A stretch of 64,000 nucleotides of DNA from an uncultured Bacilli bacterium (GTDB lineage Bacteria; Bacillota_I; Bacilli_A; Izemoplasmatales; UBA1188). The DNA is taken from positions 1 through 64,000 of the forward strand of contig CAJOMC010000007.1 of assembly GCA_905235635.1 (NCBI GenBank), in the 5' to 3' direction. The position numbers were made by a program, and so were the translations under genes. Below, one piece after another: positions 43,101 to 53,293 of the stretch. The notes beneath the pieces were generated by a model. That model saw nothing but the letters and a program-made list of their open reading frames with translations, searched no databases and had not been told where the DNA came from. Positions within the stretch are counted from its first letter, which is position 1; the number at the start of each line of letters is the position of its first letter.

Positions 43101-43779
43101 AGAAGCTATATTCCCTAACGTTTCTAATTTGGATGAATATGAAGGGCGCATAGTAGACTCATCTGATTCATTAGGTGCATATTTTAGATATAATGTATTG
43201 GATAAAATATCTATCGATTCACTTATCTCACTCTCGTTTGCTGAATCATTTAATCCATCTACAATTATCGCAGCTCTTGAGGATGGTAGTTATACCATCA
43301 TCAGCAGTGAATTTACCGCCTATGATTTAGTTAAATATATTTATGTGTCTAAAGATTCTTTCGCATCTAATAAACAAGCCCCATCAATGACCATTTCAAG
43401 TATTAAAGACGATAATGAATATAGTGATAATATTTCAAATAAAGAAATATATACTAAAAAATCATCCATTATACTATCTTATACAAACAATAATAAGAGT
43501 GATACATATAGCGTAATAATGCTGCCATATACTTATAGTTCTGAGTGGAAAATAGTGTCGGGTGAGGTTCAAGAGATAATCCCTATAAATGGCGGTTTCA
43601 TCGGACTAATTGTACCGAATAATATAGATAATAATTTAATTGAAATTACATTTAATCCTGAAGGGCTTAAAGAAGGAATAGGACTAACCCTAATTGGAAT
43701 ACTCACTTACACAATTAGCTTAGTAATGTATCAACTATTAAGAGATAAAAAGAAATTAAAAGGAGAAGAATTTGTATGA
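40168..43779 (+). CDS. YfhO-family multi-TM membrane protein
   Basis: 1203 aa polytopic membrane protein with large C-terminal domain; followed by GT2 and GtrA genes. Confidence 0.8.
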   Translation: MDTSLSNSLPKKRLIHRIASHILKTPQRTIAYTGFLLFFVLMAYFLIVYFLRNNIYCAFSDDTVQYYPFMVDFIDQIKSGDFSYFNYKNYLGSSFFSDSYYIPLDFFTLIILLLSFLMETEVAMSIVELLKFVVGTVFLCIYLSMKNTKTKYTHIAGLVYFSSSGITCFSCFPSFTSLAVYLPLSLIIGELFIRGKWQFTPLFSLIVVFYNFYLAYTVFAFMAFSIIFMSIIKGRKWYRVILDTLLYVLLILLGLLMSMCIFLPSVLYILHSTPRQVIDGGSSFTKLIMMFLSYIEVIEAFFKSIYFLLVNLVKHQISFFNNNLMIGESFATLRGLIRVLKTRHTLGDLNLFSSFFSDEVFYRVMGSTFVPSWPSAFYGYLDSYFLEHASLYITGFGILIASYVFFLKNRTSKVYKAMVFVFLLFMSLPFFSYIFSANLEVLYTRWMNVLSIPLIIIMAHVLNETDLKDLNKAGVISLFFIFLYLAAISTFHHLVKLSELAEVNRLSENLISFMNYMYMSAGAILLSFFVFFIFAYIIRKGSKKLKSIAYPLISSLLVASIILIVVNLTNKYNSFDKSTLEFTLNIKDPLYDPESMLAIQYLSILTLLLMMFVSFALIIKNKKILYGVLALEVIISACLSFGLPVIYSGEATMYKKTHNLSELIEEKVDDDSLYRIYLSPSVSGILGTNVSRFMPKGTNQNIFHSFVTNKTDGVTDLLFGVKSEGQAGKKKINTYSESLNILLGYKYIVAPKESSFSSYDINKFEEIYTDNEYIILKVKNYEEFLYFDNISSRESFNSIKSKLSTVSQKTNFLLNYGVSEKEEDEIINRYMTYSDVSSYISSTKTHNVAQKETLDLDSYVEIESEEYSYYSFDESNYITTRSYAINIGGLISTADEIIDGESLIIEFSNGERYIVKDINKRNMNSSTFHIPVYGSQNGDLKINGSSEYTIVSDNGLAPYPKGIYLKSTYAPNRLTVGVEAIFPNVSNLDEYEGRIVDSSDSLGAYFRYNVLDKISIDSLISLSFAESFNPSTIIAALEDGSYTIISSEFTAYDLVKYIYVSKDSFASNKQAPSMTISSIKDDNEYSDNISNKEIYTKKSSIILSYTNNNKSDTYSVIMLPYTYSSEWKIVSGEVQEIIPINGGFIGLIVPNNIDNNLIEITFNPEGLKEGIGLTLIGILTYTISLVMYQLLRDKKKLKGEEFV

Positions 43780-44717
43780 AAAGATTAACATTAATCGTCC
43801 CCGCATATAATGAAGAACTATGTATTAAAGATTTTTATAATACTTTAGAAAAATATCTTAAAGATTTAAAAATATCTTCAAGATACTTGTTTGTAGATGA
43901 TGGTTCTAAGGATAATACCTTAGATGAAATCAAAGCATTAAGAAAAAAAGATAAAAGGGTTCAGTATATTTCTTTTTCAAAGAATCAAGGAAAAGAAGCT
44001 GCGCTTCTATCAGGTTTAACCGAGGCAAAAGATGATGATTATGTAGTTATGATGGACGCAGATCTCCAACATCCCCCATATCTAATTCCTTTAATGCTTG
44101 AAAAAATGAATGAGGGGTATGATGTTGTCTATGGTAAAAAGGCAAACAGAAAAGGTGATAAGGCATCCAATAGTTTCTTCGCTAAATCATTTTATAAAAC
44201 ATTTGATAAATACGCTGATGTAGAAATGGAAAAGAACGCGACAGATTATATGCTTATAAATAATAAAGTAATAAAAGCTTTCCTTTCTATGCCCGATGAA
44301 TATAGATTTACTAAAGGTATTATGTCATATGTTGGATTTAAGAAATGCTTTATTGAGTTTGATTTCGTTAAAAGGGAAAAAGGAAAGACCAAATGGAATT
44401 TTAAGAAATTACTTAAATATGGAGTTAATGGATTAAATCAATTTTCAAACATTTTTATTATTGTTCCTATAATATCGTTTATTCTCTCTATGCTTGTGTC
44501 AATTTCAAGTGTAGTACTCTTTGTGTTTAAAATACTTACGCTTGAAAGTTTCTTAATACTACTTTTAATACCGCTACTATTTGCGGCTTTAAGTGTAGTT
44601 CTTTATTTCCTACTATTTGTCTTATACTCAGTTAGAAGAGAAGTAATAAAGAGGCCTTTATATTTTATAAGGGAGATGGAGGTAGATGAAGAATCTTCTT
44701 CTTTGGATAAAGAATAA
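43776..44717 (+). CDS. GT2 family glycosyltransferase (CsbB/GtrB-like)
   Basis: LIVPAYNEELCIKDFY, YLFVDDGSKDNTLDEI, VMMDADLQHPPYLIP, two C-terminal TM helices. Confidence 0.93.
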   Translation: MKRLTLIVPAYNEELCIKDFYNTLEKYLKDLKISSRYLFVDDGSKDNTLDEIKALRKKDKRVQYISFSKNQGKEAALLSGLTEAKDDDYVVMMDADLQHPPYLIPLMLEKMNEGYDVVYGKKANRKGDKASNSFFAKSFYKTFDKYADVEMEKNATDYMLINNKVIKAFLSMPDEYRFTKGIMSYVGFKKCFIEFDFVKREKGKTKWNFKKLLKYGVNGLNQFSNIFIIVPIISFILSMLVSISSVVLFVFKILTLESFLILLLIPLLFAALSVVLYFLLFVLYSVRREVIKRPLYFIREMEVDEESSSLDKE

Positions 44718-45219
44718 ATTCTTTACCAAATCATTTCTGTCATTTATTATAATTGGTATTTTAAATACCCTAATCAACGCACTATTTGTGTGGTTAGTTT
44801 CTAGTGTATTTACTTGGATACATGGAAATGAGATTCTATCAACTGATCCACTTTATGCACCATCTACCGCAGTATCTACTTTGGTAGCTTTCATAGCGGC
44901 TTCAATCTTTAGTTATTTTGCGAACGCAAAATTCACCTATAGGCAAAATAAAAGGGATATAAGAACTTTTATCGAAGCTATTATATCTTTTGGGATTAGA
45001 TTTGGACTCACGTGGCTTTTAACATTCCTTTTTGGTAAGCTATTCTCTATCTGGTTATATGCAACACCTCTTTCTCAAGAGGCAATTACCACAATCGCAA
45101 ACCTAGTCGCATCAATCCTTATGATTCCACCATTCTATTTTTTATTAGGATACGTGTTCAAAAGAACTAAGAAAAGACTAGAAAATAGCGAACCTATAAA
45201 GGAAGAAGATGGAGAATAA
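44686..45219 (+). CDS. GtrA-family flippase-like protein
   Basis: SFIIIGILNTLINALFVWLV, ISYFANAKFTYRQNKR-type motif, 4 TM helices. Confidence 0.85.
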   Translation: MKNLLLWIKNKFFTKSFLSFIIIGILNTLINALFVWLVSSVFTWIHGNEILSTDPLYAPSTAVSTLVAFIAASIFSYFANAKFTYRQNKRDIRTFIEAIISFGIRFGLTWLLTFLFGKLFSIWLYATPLSQEAITTIANLVASILMIPPFYFLLGYVFKRTKKRLENSEPIKEEDGE

Positions 45220-45562
45220 TTCTAGAATACTTGAAAGACTATCTCATTCTAAATTTAGGAATAGTTTTCATTTAAAACAGAAAGATAAAGAATATATAAA
45301 AGTGAAAGGGATAGATATAATTAAGAGTCATGCCTATGACTTTATAAATAATAGAATAAAACCATCATTTATTGAAAATGATGGTAAGCAAACCCCATAT
45401 AAAGGTCACCCTGTCTTTATTGCGGAACATGCCACTGCGACCTGTTGCAGAGGATGTATTGAGAAATGGTATAATATCCCTAAAAATAGAGATTTAACAT
45501 TAGAAGAAGTAGATTACTTTGTATCTATAATAATGGACTGGATAAGAAAAGAACTGGATTAG
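45209..45562 (+). CDS. DUF4186-like protein
   Basis: FIAEHATATCCRGCIEKWYNIPKNRDLT. Confidence 0.75.
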   Translation: MENNSRILERLSHSKFRNSFHLKQKDKEYIKVKGIDIIKSHAYDFINNRIKPSFIENDGKQTPYKGHPVFIAEHATATCCRGCIEKWYNIPKNRDLTLEEVDYFVSIIMDWIRKELD

Positions 45563-45573
45563 CCCAGTTCTTT

Positions 45574-47211
45574 CTATTTAATAATGATCCTATTATCGAT
45601 ATCTTTATAATTATCTAAAGATTCTAGTGTTTTTATGTACTCTATAAGTGCTTCATAGTCTACACATGCTTCTTTAACTAATATATTAGAGTTAGCAAAT
45701 GCAGTATTTCCATCACCATAATTAATGCATAAATAATCAAGGGTTGCGATAGTATATGTCTTATTTAAATCCATAAGAACATACTCGCCATCAATAAGTA
45801 TAGATACATCCTTAACCCTATATTCACCATCAATTGACTCAAGTAATCCTTCATTATTTGTTTTGACACTAGATTTAATACTAGTATCAATAGTATATCT
45901 TAGACCAGATACATGAAGGAAACCACCAAACTCACTGAATTTCAATACATAATTATTTGTGACGTTTTTAGCACCAAATTCTAGTGCATTTAATATTTCT
46001 TTTCCGCTTGCCTCTATGAGACATAAATTATTTCCAAAAGGCAATACATCAAATACATTTTTTAAAGTGATATCACCTTTTTCAATATTGGTTCTAATTC
46101 CACCACCGTTTTGAATTCCTATATCCGCACCAAGAAGATTTCTATATGCATCAGAGATTAAATCACCAAGGTTAGTTTCTCTTTGTCTTACGATTCTTAT
46201 ACCCGCATTATCTGTGATTTTTAAGTCATAGTTGGTATATCCTATAACAGTTTTTAAAAGTTCATTATATTCAGCTTTTAGTGAATCAATTTTACTTTTT
46301 ACACTCTCATCTTCTTTATTGTATTTACTGATGAGATTTGTCGTAATTTGGCCATTCCCTTTTATTTTTAGTAATCCAACATTTTGAAATTTAGTACCTG
46401 TAGATGTGATGATTACTTTATTTCCATCTTTATCTTTTGCTTTATTCCCTTTTATTACTGAATGAGAGTGTGCATCAAGCACTACATCTACACCTGATAG
46501 ATTCTTTACGAGCGATGTTGAGGTATATTCGACGTATGATTCAACTGTGCCCAAATGTGTAAGAAGAACTACATAATCTGCGCCATTATCTTTGACCTCA
46601 TCAATGTAATATTGAACAGTAGAATTTAATTCTCCAGTATTACCAAAAAATGTATAAACATACTCACCATCTTCCATAAAGTTGGCTGGAGTAGATGAAG
46701 TAGTGGATTCGGGTGTTGAGACACCGATAAATGCAACTTTAGTTTTGCCATATTCTTCAATATAGTATGGAATTACGCTACTTAGTTTATTCTCTTTTTC
46801 GCCAACGTATCTAATGTTGCAAGATAATACTTTACCATTAAATTCATCTATTCTATTCTTTAATTCATCCATACCGTAATCAAATTCATGGTTTCCAAGT
46901 GTAATATAATCATATCCAACTTCATTCATAATATCGATTATATATTTACCTTTACTGGCGGAACCAATAAATCCTCCTTGAAGATAATCACCGTTATCCA
47001 CCAGTGTTACATAATCTGTCTTATCTTTTATTTCATTTTTTAGTGCTTTTAAAGAAGAATAAGACATATTTCCGTCTTCCACTTCACAGTGCACATCGTT
47101 TGTATATAAAATCGCTATATCGCCTTTTGAAAAACTAGCGATATTTCCACAGGAAGTTAATATAAGGACTGTAATTATTGATATAAGTATTGATATTTTT
47201 TTCATATTCAA
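45574..47211 (-). CDS. 5'-nucleotidase/UshA-like metallophosphoesterase lipoprotein
   Basis: LILTSCGN lipobox; ILYTNDVHCEVED, LGNHEFDYG, QNGGGIRTNIEKGDIT. Confidence 0.9.
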   Translation of the reverse strand: MNMKKISILISIITVLILTSCGNIASFSKGDIAILYTNDVHCEVEDGNMSYSSLKALKNEIKDKTDYVTLVDNGDYLQGGFIGSASKGKYIIDIMNEVGYDYITLGNHEFDYGMDELKNRIDEFNGKVLSCNIRYVGEKENKLSSVIPYYIEEYGKTKVAFIGVSTPESTTSSTPANFMEDGEYVYTFFGNTGELNSTVQYYIDEVKDNGADYVVLLTHLGTVESYVEYTSTSLVKNLSGVDVVLDAHSHSVIKGNKAKDKDGNKVIITSTGTKFQNVGLLKIKGNGQITTNLISKYNKEDESVKSKIDSLKAEYNELLKTVIGYTNYDLKITDNAGIRIVRQRETNLGDLISDAYRNLLGADIGIQNGGGIRTNIEKGDITLKNVFDVLPFGNNLCLIEASGKEILNALEFGAKNVTNNYVLKFSEFGGFLHVSGLRYTIDTSIKSSVKTNNEGLLESIDGEYRVKDVSILIDGEYVLMDLNKTYTIATLDYLCINYGDGNTAFANSNILVKEACVDYEALIEYIKTLESLDNYKDIDNRIIIK

Positions 47212-47265
47212 ATCCTCATTACTATATTATATTATTTTGATAGTTTTGTGTGCTAAAATTAATAT

Positions 47266-48032
47266 ATGATTAAAGATATATTAATTGCGTTTTTAATTCA
47301 AATAGGATCTACTATAGGACTCATTATTCTATTTGGTTTTATTATTAATATTGTAACTAAAATATTTTACTCTAATTTTGGAAGTAAGGCACTTACAGTG
47401 TGTAAGGCAACTGGTGTATTTGGTACGCCAGTACATGAACTATCCCATGCCTTATTCTGCTTATTATTTGGACATACTATCGTTGAATTAAAGTTGTACG
47501 CACCAAATGATGATCATGGAACACTGGGATATGTTAATCATACATATAATCCAATTATCATAGAATAGGTAACTTCTTTATTGGTATTGCGCCAATAGTA
47601 ATCATTTCTACAATACTCTATCTGCTTTCATTAGTATTTTTACCCGGAATGATGTCTAGTATTACTGGTTTAGTAAGGGGCGTGCCTCAAGCTGGCCTAA
47701 ATAATATTAAGGCTATATTTACCACAATATTCTCATATATGGGATCATGGAAATTCTGGGTTTATATATTAATAAGCACACTTCTATGCCTTCATATGAC
47801 ATTAAGTGGGGCAGATATTAAAGGTGCAGCATCAGGAATTATATTTGTCTTACTAATATTCTTAATTTTAGATGTAATACTCGCTTTAATTGGAAAACTT
47901 GATTTGTTAACTGGCTGGGTTTTATCGTTTTCAGGTGTATTAATTACTATCTTTTCTTTATCAATTGCGATAGGCCTTGTGGCGGTATTATTCTCATTAA
48001 TTATTAGAATTCTATTTCGCAAAGTTCTTTAA
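47266..48032 (+). pseudogene. M50-like integral membrane metallopeptidase, frameshifted
   Basis: ORF 47266-47568 with GTPVHELSHALFCLLFGH stops at TAG; the adjacent frame continues RIGNFFIGIAPIVII...MMSSITGLVRG to 48032. Confidence 0.65.
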
Positions 48033-48158
48033 ATAAAATATTTGTAAATTTTTAAATATTTTCTTACCCTTTTTATAATAAATATGTTATTATAACAAAG
48101 GTACATTTTGTTTACCCACAAAGCCCTTTTATTTTACTAATAGGAGGAATTAACAAAA

Positions 48159-48590
48159 ATGAATACTTATATGGCAAAACCAGCTGAAGTCGAAAGAAAA
48201 TGGTACTTAATCGACGCAGAAGGTAAAACGCTCGGAAGACTCGCAACACAAATTGCTGATCTTTTAAGGGGAAAAGGAAAACCAACTTTTACTCCTCATG
48301 TTGACTGTGGAGATTATGTAGTTGTAATCAATGCCGAAAAAATCCACGTTACAGGCAAGAAGATGCAAGACAAACTCTACTACAATCACTCTCAATATCC
48401 TGGTGGACTTAGAGTGAGAACACTCGAGACTGTGCTCGAGAAGAAACCTACTGAAGCTCTTGAAAGAGCTGTTAAAGGTATGCTCCCTCATAATCATCTT
48501 GGTGCTCAAGTTTATAGAAAGCTTTTCGTATACGCTGGCCCTGATTATGAACAAAAGGCTCAAAAGCCAGTACCTTATGAGGTTAAGTAG
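48159..48590 (+). CDS. rplM: 50S ribosomal protein L13
   Basis: [39 protein letters not shown]. Confidence 0.97.
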   Translation: MNTYMAKPAEVERKWYLIDAEGKTLGRLATQIADLLRGKGKPTFTPHVDCGDYVVVINAEKIHVTGKKMQDKLYYNHSQYPGGLRVRTLETVLEKKPTEALERAVKGMLPHNHLGAQVYRKLFVYAGPDYEQKAQKPVPYEVK

Positions 48591-48598
48591 GAGGAATT

Positions 48599-48991
48599 AT
48601 GGAAAAAGTTAGATATAATGGAACCGGTAGAAGAAAAAGTTCTGTAGCAAGAGTAGTACTAACTCCTGGTACAGGCCAAATCACAATCAACGATCGTCCT
48701 TTTGAAGAATATATTACTAATGGTCTTTCAAGACTAGATGTAATGCAACCTTTAAAAGCTGTTGGACAAGAGTCTACACTAGATGTAACTGCAAAGATTG
48801 ATGGCGGTGGAATGACTGGCCAATCTGGCGCTCTACGTCTTGGTATTGCAAGAGCTCTTCTTGAAATCAATCCTGAATATCGTAAAATCTTAAAACCTCT
48901 CGGTTTCTTAACAAGAGATCCAAGAGCAAAAGAAAGAAAGAAATACGGTCTCAAGAAAGCAAGACGTGCTCCACAATTCTCAAAGCGTTAG
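48599..48991 (+). CDS. rpsI: 30S ribosomal protein S9
   Basis: [21 protein letters not shown] ... [17 protein letters not shown]. Confidence 0.97.
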   Translation: MEKVRYNGTGRRKSSVARVVLTPGTGQITINDRPFEEYITNGLSRLDVMQPLKAVGQESTLDVTAKIDGGGMTGQSGALRLGIARALLEINPEYRKILKPLGFLTRDPRAKERKKYGLKKARRAPQFSKR

Positions 48992-48996
48992 TCTTA

Positions 48997-49032
48997 TATA
49001 CAAAAAACACCCGCTTGGGTGTTTTTTGTATA
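48997..49032. terminator. strong terminator after rpsI
   Basis: tatacaaaaaacaccc-gctt-gggtgttttttgtata perfect inverted repeat. Confidence 0.9.
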
Positions 49033-49113
49033 CTAATATGTTTTCTCAGGAAGCATAAAGCAGCATTTTTCAAACGTAAGGCGTGTGGGCTCTGTCTTCG
49101 CTAGCCCCGTCAT
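49033..49113 (-). repeat. intergenic repeat-like element, copy 1
   Basis: ggcgtgtgggctctgtcttcgctagccccgtcataat; related to 58741-58794; reverse strand reads MTGLAKTEPTRLTFEKCCFMLPEKTY*. Confidence 0.4.
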
Positions 49114-49159
49114 AATAAAGAATAGCACCCCTATAAAGGAGCTCTACCTATGCTTAAAG

Positions 49160-49188
49160 TTGAATTATACAAATATGTTAGATATAAT
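49160..49188 (+). promoter_or_regulatory. sigma-A-type promoter for 49223 gene
   Basis: TTGAAT-N17-TATAAT. Confidence 0.6.
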
Positions 49189-49222
49189 TTAGGAGTCAAA
49201 TAACAAGTTAAGGAGTAGTAAA

Positions 49223-50659
49223 ATGCTAGATAAAACATCTATAATATTTGGAAATAAAATCGATAAAAAGACTATAAAAAAAGCAGAAAAGAGTAAAGCT
49301 AAATATATTAAGAAATATGGCGATGACTCTAATGCCGACTATAAAATATCTTTTAAAGATATAGGTACATTAGATTTTATTGGTGCCAGCAATATAGTTT
49401 TCGGAGGTAAGAATCAAAAGTTTGATGATAATGCCTTAATCGTAGGAAATATTCGTATGGGTTTTGGCCACTATAGAATATCTATCGCTATGGCATCAGC
49501 CGCAAGAGCTTTGGGTTATAAACCGTATTGGCTTGATCTTGCATCATTTGATGCGACTGGTTCAAAGATGATTAGAGAACAAAATGATATGTATTCGCTC
49601 GCATCTAAAATCTCTCAAAAATCTAAATTATTTAATAAGATTGTTTGGGAGCCACTAAATAGTGAAGGTTTTAAAAAGATTACTTATAACGCAAAAGATC
49701 AAAAGAATAGTGAACTATTAGTTCCAATCTTTAAAAATATTAATAAGGATATCCCATATATCGCAACTCATGTGTGGCCATCACAAGCTGCGATTCATGC
49801 AGGAATGACACATGTAGTAAACGCAATTCCTGATAACTGGCCTATGGGTCTTCATTTATCTGAGGGTGCAATTCACGCAGTTCAAACTCAGTTTGCTTAT
49901 TTTGGATATAAAACTTTAAATGGATTTGCGAAGACTCCACTTAAAGGTATTCCTGAAGAATCTTTAAAAGAAGTTGGTTGTTTTATTGACCATGAATTAC
50001 TAGTTGACCTTGAAAATGATAATAAGAGAAGAAAAGAAAGAATTAATAATGATAAGCCTATTCGTATTTTAATGACTGTGGGTGGAGCTGGTGCTGGATT
50101 TGATATGTTCCTCGCTATGGTTAAACATTTAATACCTTATGTTGAAAGTAATAAAGTAGCTTTATTCATTAACTTTGGTGATCATAAAGATGTATATGAA
50201 AAACTTTGCAAGAAAGTTAGTATTAATACAAAGAACTTCTTTAATCAATATGGTGAATTAAAAGAACTTACTAAAGCAATTAAAGAAGGAGAAGCGAGTG
50301 GCATTTATGCTATCTATAGTGAAAACATCTTTGAAGCAGTATATTCGACTAACCTACTAATGCCTGTTACTGATTTACTAATTACTAAACCTTCAGAACT
50401 TGCATATTATCCAATTCCTAAAATATTTATGAGACATATTGGTGGTCATGAAGTATATGGCGCTATAAATGGAAGAGAGTATGGAGACTCAACTCCTGAA
50501 TTTCCAACTGAAAAGGAAATTAACTTAATGTTAGATAAGATTCTTGGTGATAAAGAAATTTTATGTCATATGTGTGATCAAATTGATGAACTTAAAGCTC
50601 AAGGTAGATATGATGGAGCTTATGAATGTGTTAAGCTCGCAGTTGGTAAAAATAAATAA
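49223..50659 (+). CDS. conserved protein, possibly GT-B-fold glycosyltransferase-like
   Basis: 478 aa; NIRMGFGHYRISIAMA and VGGAGAGFDMFLAM resemble nucleotide-sugar glycosyltransferase loops; not assigned confidently. Confidence 0.45.
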   Translation: MLDKTSIIFGNKIDKKTIKKAEKSKAKYIKKYGDDSNADYKISFKDIGTLDFIGASNIVFGGKNQKFDDNALIVGNIRMGFGHYRISIAMASAARALGYKPYWLDLASFDATGSKMIREQNDMYSLASKISQKSKLFNKIVWEPLNSEGFKKITYNAKDQKNSELLVPIFKNINKDIPYIATHVWPSQAAIHAGMTHVVNAIPDNWPMGLHLSEGAIHAVQTQFAYFGYKTLNGFAKTPLKGIPEESLKEVGCFIDHELLVDLENDNKRRKERINNDKPIRILMTVGGAGAGFDMFLAMVKHLIPYVESNKVALFINFGDHKDVYEKLCKKVSINTKNFFNQYGELKELTKAIKEGEASGIYAIYSENIFEAVYSTNLLMPVTDLLITKPSELAYYPIPKIFMRHIGGHEVYGAINGREYGDSTPEFPTEKEINLMLDKILGDKEILCHMCDQIDELKAQGRYDGAYECVKLAVGKNK

Positions 50660-50806
50660 GATATGAAAACTATTTGAAAAGACCGGAAAATTGTTTCTAG
50701 TCTTTTTAATTTCTAGATATAAAAACTACCTAGATTTTACTCTAAGTAGTCTTTTAGTAGTTATTAAAACATCATTAATAAGTTGTGTGTCCGCTTGATT
50801 TTTTGT

Positions 50807-52486
50807 TTACTTTGCCCACTCTACCTTTTTAACTGATGTATATATGAGTGGTTTATGTTTTGTTTCTTTAGATATGTACTCAAATACACTATCTGATAAG
50901 GCTTCTTCGGCCTTTTCTTTACTAGTAAATTTATTTTCATTAAAGAATTCTATTACGTAGTTTTCTATACCTCTAAAGATTTGTTCATTATCTTTCGCAA
51001 AAAGGAATCCTTTTGAAATTACTGTAGGTCTAAGTGATACTTTTCCTTCTTGGTTTAAGAAAGCTACAATACTTACCATACCACGCTGAGATAATACTCT
51101 TCTTTCTTCAATAATTTCTGCGTTAATACCACCTATATCAGTTCCATCGATAAGTACATCTTTTGCGTTTATCTTTTTAGATAATACTCTTGCGCCTAGA
51201 TTTGTGATAGATAGAATATTGCCGTTTTGGAGGACAAATATATTCTTAGGATTAACACCACAATCTACTGCAGACTTCGCATGGGTTTTAAGCATATAAT
51301 ACTCACCATGCATAGGCATAAAATATTTAGGCCTTAATAGTTTAAGCAATATTTTTTGTTCGTAAGAGGTTGCATGTCCTGATGCATGAACATCATTAAA
51401 TGTTGATTGAACTACTACATTAGCATTTTGTCTACATAACTGATTGATTACTTCATCAATACCTGTTGAGTTACCTGGGATTGCACTAGATGAGAAGACG
51501 ATGGTATCGTCTTTCTCTATCTTAATTTGTTTATGCATACCATTAGCTATTCTAGTTAATGCAGCCATAGGTTCACCCTGTGTACCAGTACAGATTACAG
51601 TTATTTGATCAGGAGGATAATGACCCAATTCCTTATCTGAGATAAAGTGTTCGTCGCCTGCATTAATATAGCCACCTTCTCTACCAATTTGGATGATGTG
51701 TTCCATACTGCGTCCAACAACACATACCTTTCTTCCTTCTTTAATAGATGATTCTACAATCTGATTAATTCTATTGACGTTAGAGGCGAAGGTTGCGATA
51801 ATTACTCTTCCTTTTACTTCTCTAAATAAATCTTTAATGTTTTCGGCGACTACTTTTTCAGAAGTAGATAACTCCTTAACTTTAGAGTTAGTAGAATCAG
51901 ACATAAGAAGAAGTACTCCTTTTTGTCCGAGTGAACATAATTTTTGATAATTTGCGTCTTTTCCGATAGGTGTAAAGTCAAATTTAAAGTCACCAGTTTC
52001 TACAATATCACCATATGGTGTCCCAATAACAATTCCAAAGGCATCAGGGATTGAATGCATTATTCTTAATAGTGATACATTAAAGTATTTAGTTTTAATA
52101 CTTTCAAGTTCATCCATTTCATAGATATGGATTTTAGTTCCTGTATCTTCTAGTTTTTTCTTGATTAATTCTACCGCAAGACCATTAGCGTATATCTTTG
52201 GTATCCTTACCTGTTTTAAAAGATATGGAATACCCCCTATATGGTCTTCATGACCATGGGTTATAAATAATCCTTTGATTTTAGATTCATTTTCTTTTAA
52301 ATAATCAAAATTAGGAATGATATAGTCAATGCCAAAAAGATCATCGTCTGGGAATAATATTCCCGCATCAACGATAATTAGTTCATCCTTATATTCAAAA
52401 CAATACATGTTTTTGCCGACCTCATATAGTCCACCTAGGGCAAAAATCTTTAATTCATCTCTTTGAGAGCTAGTAAAAATATCCAT
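50807..52486 (-). CDS. rnj: ribonuclease J
   Basis: FITHGHEDHIGGIPYLLKQ, ETGDFKFDFTPIG, MPMHGEYYMLKTHAKSA. Confidence 0.94.
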   Translation of the reverse strand: MDIFTSSQRDELKIFALGGLYEVGKNMYCFEYKDELIIVDAGILFPDDDLFGIDYIIPNFDYLKENESKIKGLFITHGHEDHIGGIPYLLKQVRIPKIYANGLAVELIKKKLEDTGTKIHIYEMDELESIKTKYFNVSLLRIMHSIPDAFGIVIGTPYGDIVETGDFKFDFTPIGKDANYQKLCSLGQKGVLLLMSDSTNSKVKELSTSEKVVAENIKDLFREVKGRVIIATFASNVNRINQIVESSIKEGRKVCVVGRSMEHIIQIGREGGYINAGDEHFISDKELGHYPPDQITVICTGTQGEPMAALTRIANGMHKQIKIEKDDTIVFSSSAIPGNSTGIDEVINQLCRQNANVVVQSTFNDVHASGHATSYEQKILLKLLRPKYFMPMHGEYYMLKTHAKSAVDCGVNPKNIFVLQNGNILSITNLGARVLSKKINAKDVLIDGTDIGGINAEIIEERRVLSQRGMVSIVAFLNQEGKVSLRPTVISKGFLFAKDNEQIFRGIENYVIEFFNENKFTSKEKAEEALSDSVFEYISKETKHKPLIYTSVKKVEWAK

Positions 52487-52543
52487 GTCGCCACCTTGTA
52501 TTTATTATACTATATTTAGCTATATAATGTTAAAATAATTTAT

Positions 52544-52774
52544 ATGATTAAGAAATTATTTTTTATCTTTCTAATTGTTTTATTTGCGGCCGTTGCGGCC
52601 TTATGTGGTATATTCTCTGTCTTTGAATTAAGAGAAGTATTTTCTGGTGCATCACCAGACCCGGTGCATATATTTTTACTTATAGGTACTATAGTAGGCA
52701 TGCTTGTATCAGTTGGGCTTTCCTTTATGTTTATTATAAAAACATTAAATCTTAAAAAAGGGGAAAAGAACTAA
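52544..52774 (+). CDS. small membrane protein
   Basis: 76 aa, two TM helices, immediately upstream of the dUTPase gene. Confidence 0.5.
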   Translation: MIKKLFFIFLIVLFAAVAALCGIFSVFELREVFSGASPDPVHIFLLIGTIVGMLVSVGLSFMFIIKTLNLKKGEKN

Positions 52775-52775
52775 T

Positions 52776-53240
52776 ATGAAAAAAAGAATTGCATCTTTTG
52801 AAAAAATAACTTGCATTCCTGAAGTGGAAGCTTTCTATGATGATATAAAGCTTCCAGAAAGATCAACATCTAATTCCGCAGGATATGATTTTTATCTTCC
52901 TTATGATGTAACATTTAATCCTAATGAAACAGTAAAGATATTAACTGGTGTAAGAGCTAAAATGGAAGAAAATTATGTTTTAATGATATTTCCAAGAAGT
53001 TCTTTAGGAATAAAACATAAACTTACATTAGATAATACTGTAGCTGTTATCGATGCAGATTATTATAACGCCTTAAATGAAGGCCATATAATGCTTTATA
53101 TTACTAATAATTCTAATGAAGTAGTTAGTCTTAAAAAAGGCGATAGGTTTGTGCAAGGAATCTTCCTTGAATATGGAGTTACCTATGATGATAATGTAGA
53201 AACTAAAAGAATAGGTGGTTTTGGCTCTACAAACAAATAA
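52776..53240 (+). CDS. dut: dUTP diphosphatase-like protein
   Basis: STSNSAGYDFYLP, FPRSSLGIKHKLTLDNTVAVIDADY, GFGSTNK. Confidence 0.85.
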   Translation: MKKRIASFEKITCIPEVEAFYDDIKLPERSTSNSAGYDFYLPYDVTFNPNETVKILTGVRAKMEENYVLMIFPRSSLGIKHKLTLDNTVAVIDADYYNALNEGHIMLYITNNSNEVVSLKKGDRFVQGIFLEYGVTYDDNVETKRIGGFGSTNK

Positions 53241-53293
53241 TAATCATAATAATGTAGTAGAATATTAAAGAAGAAATAAAAGGAGTTATATAT

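Noticed and set aside
48264-48954. Antisense ORFs of 99 and 123 aa over rplM/rpsI
   Set aside because: Mirror frames of conserved ribosomal genes without family signal.
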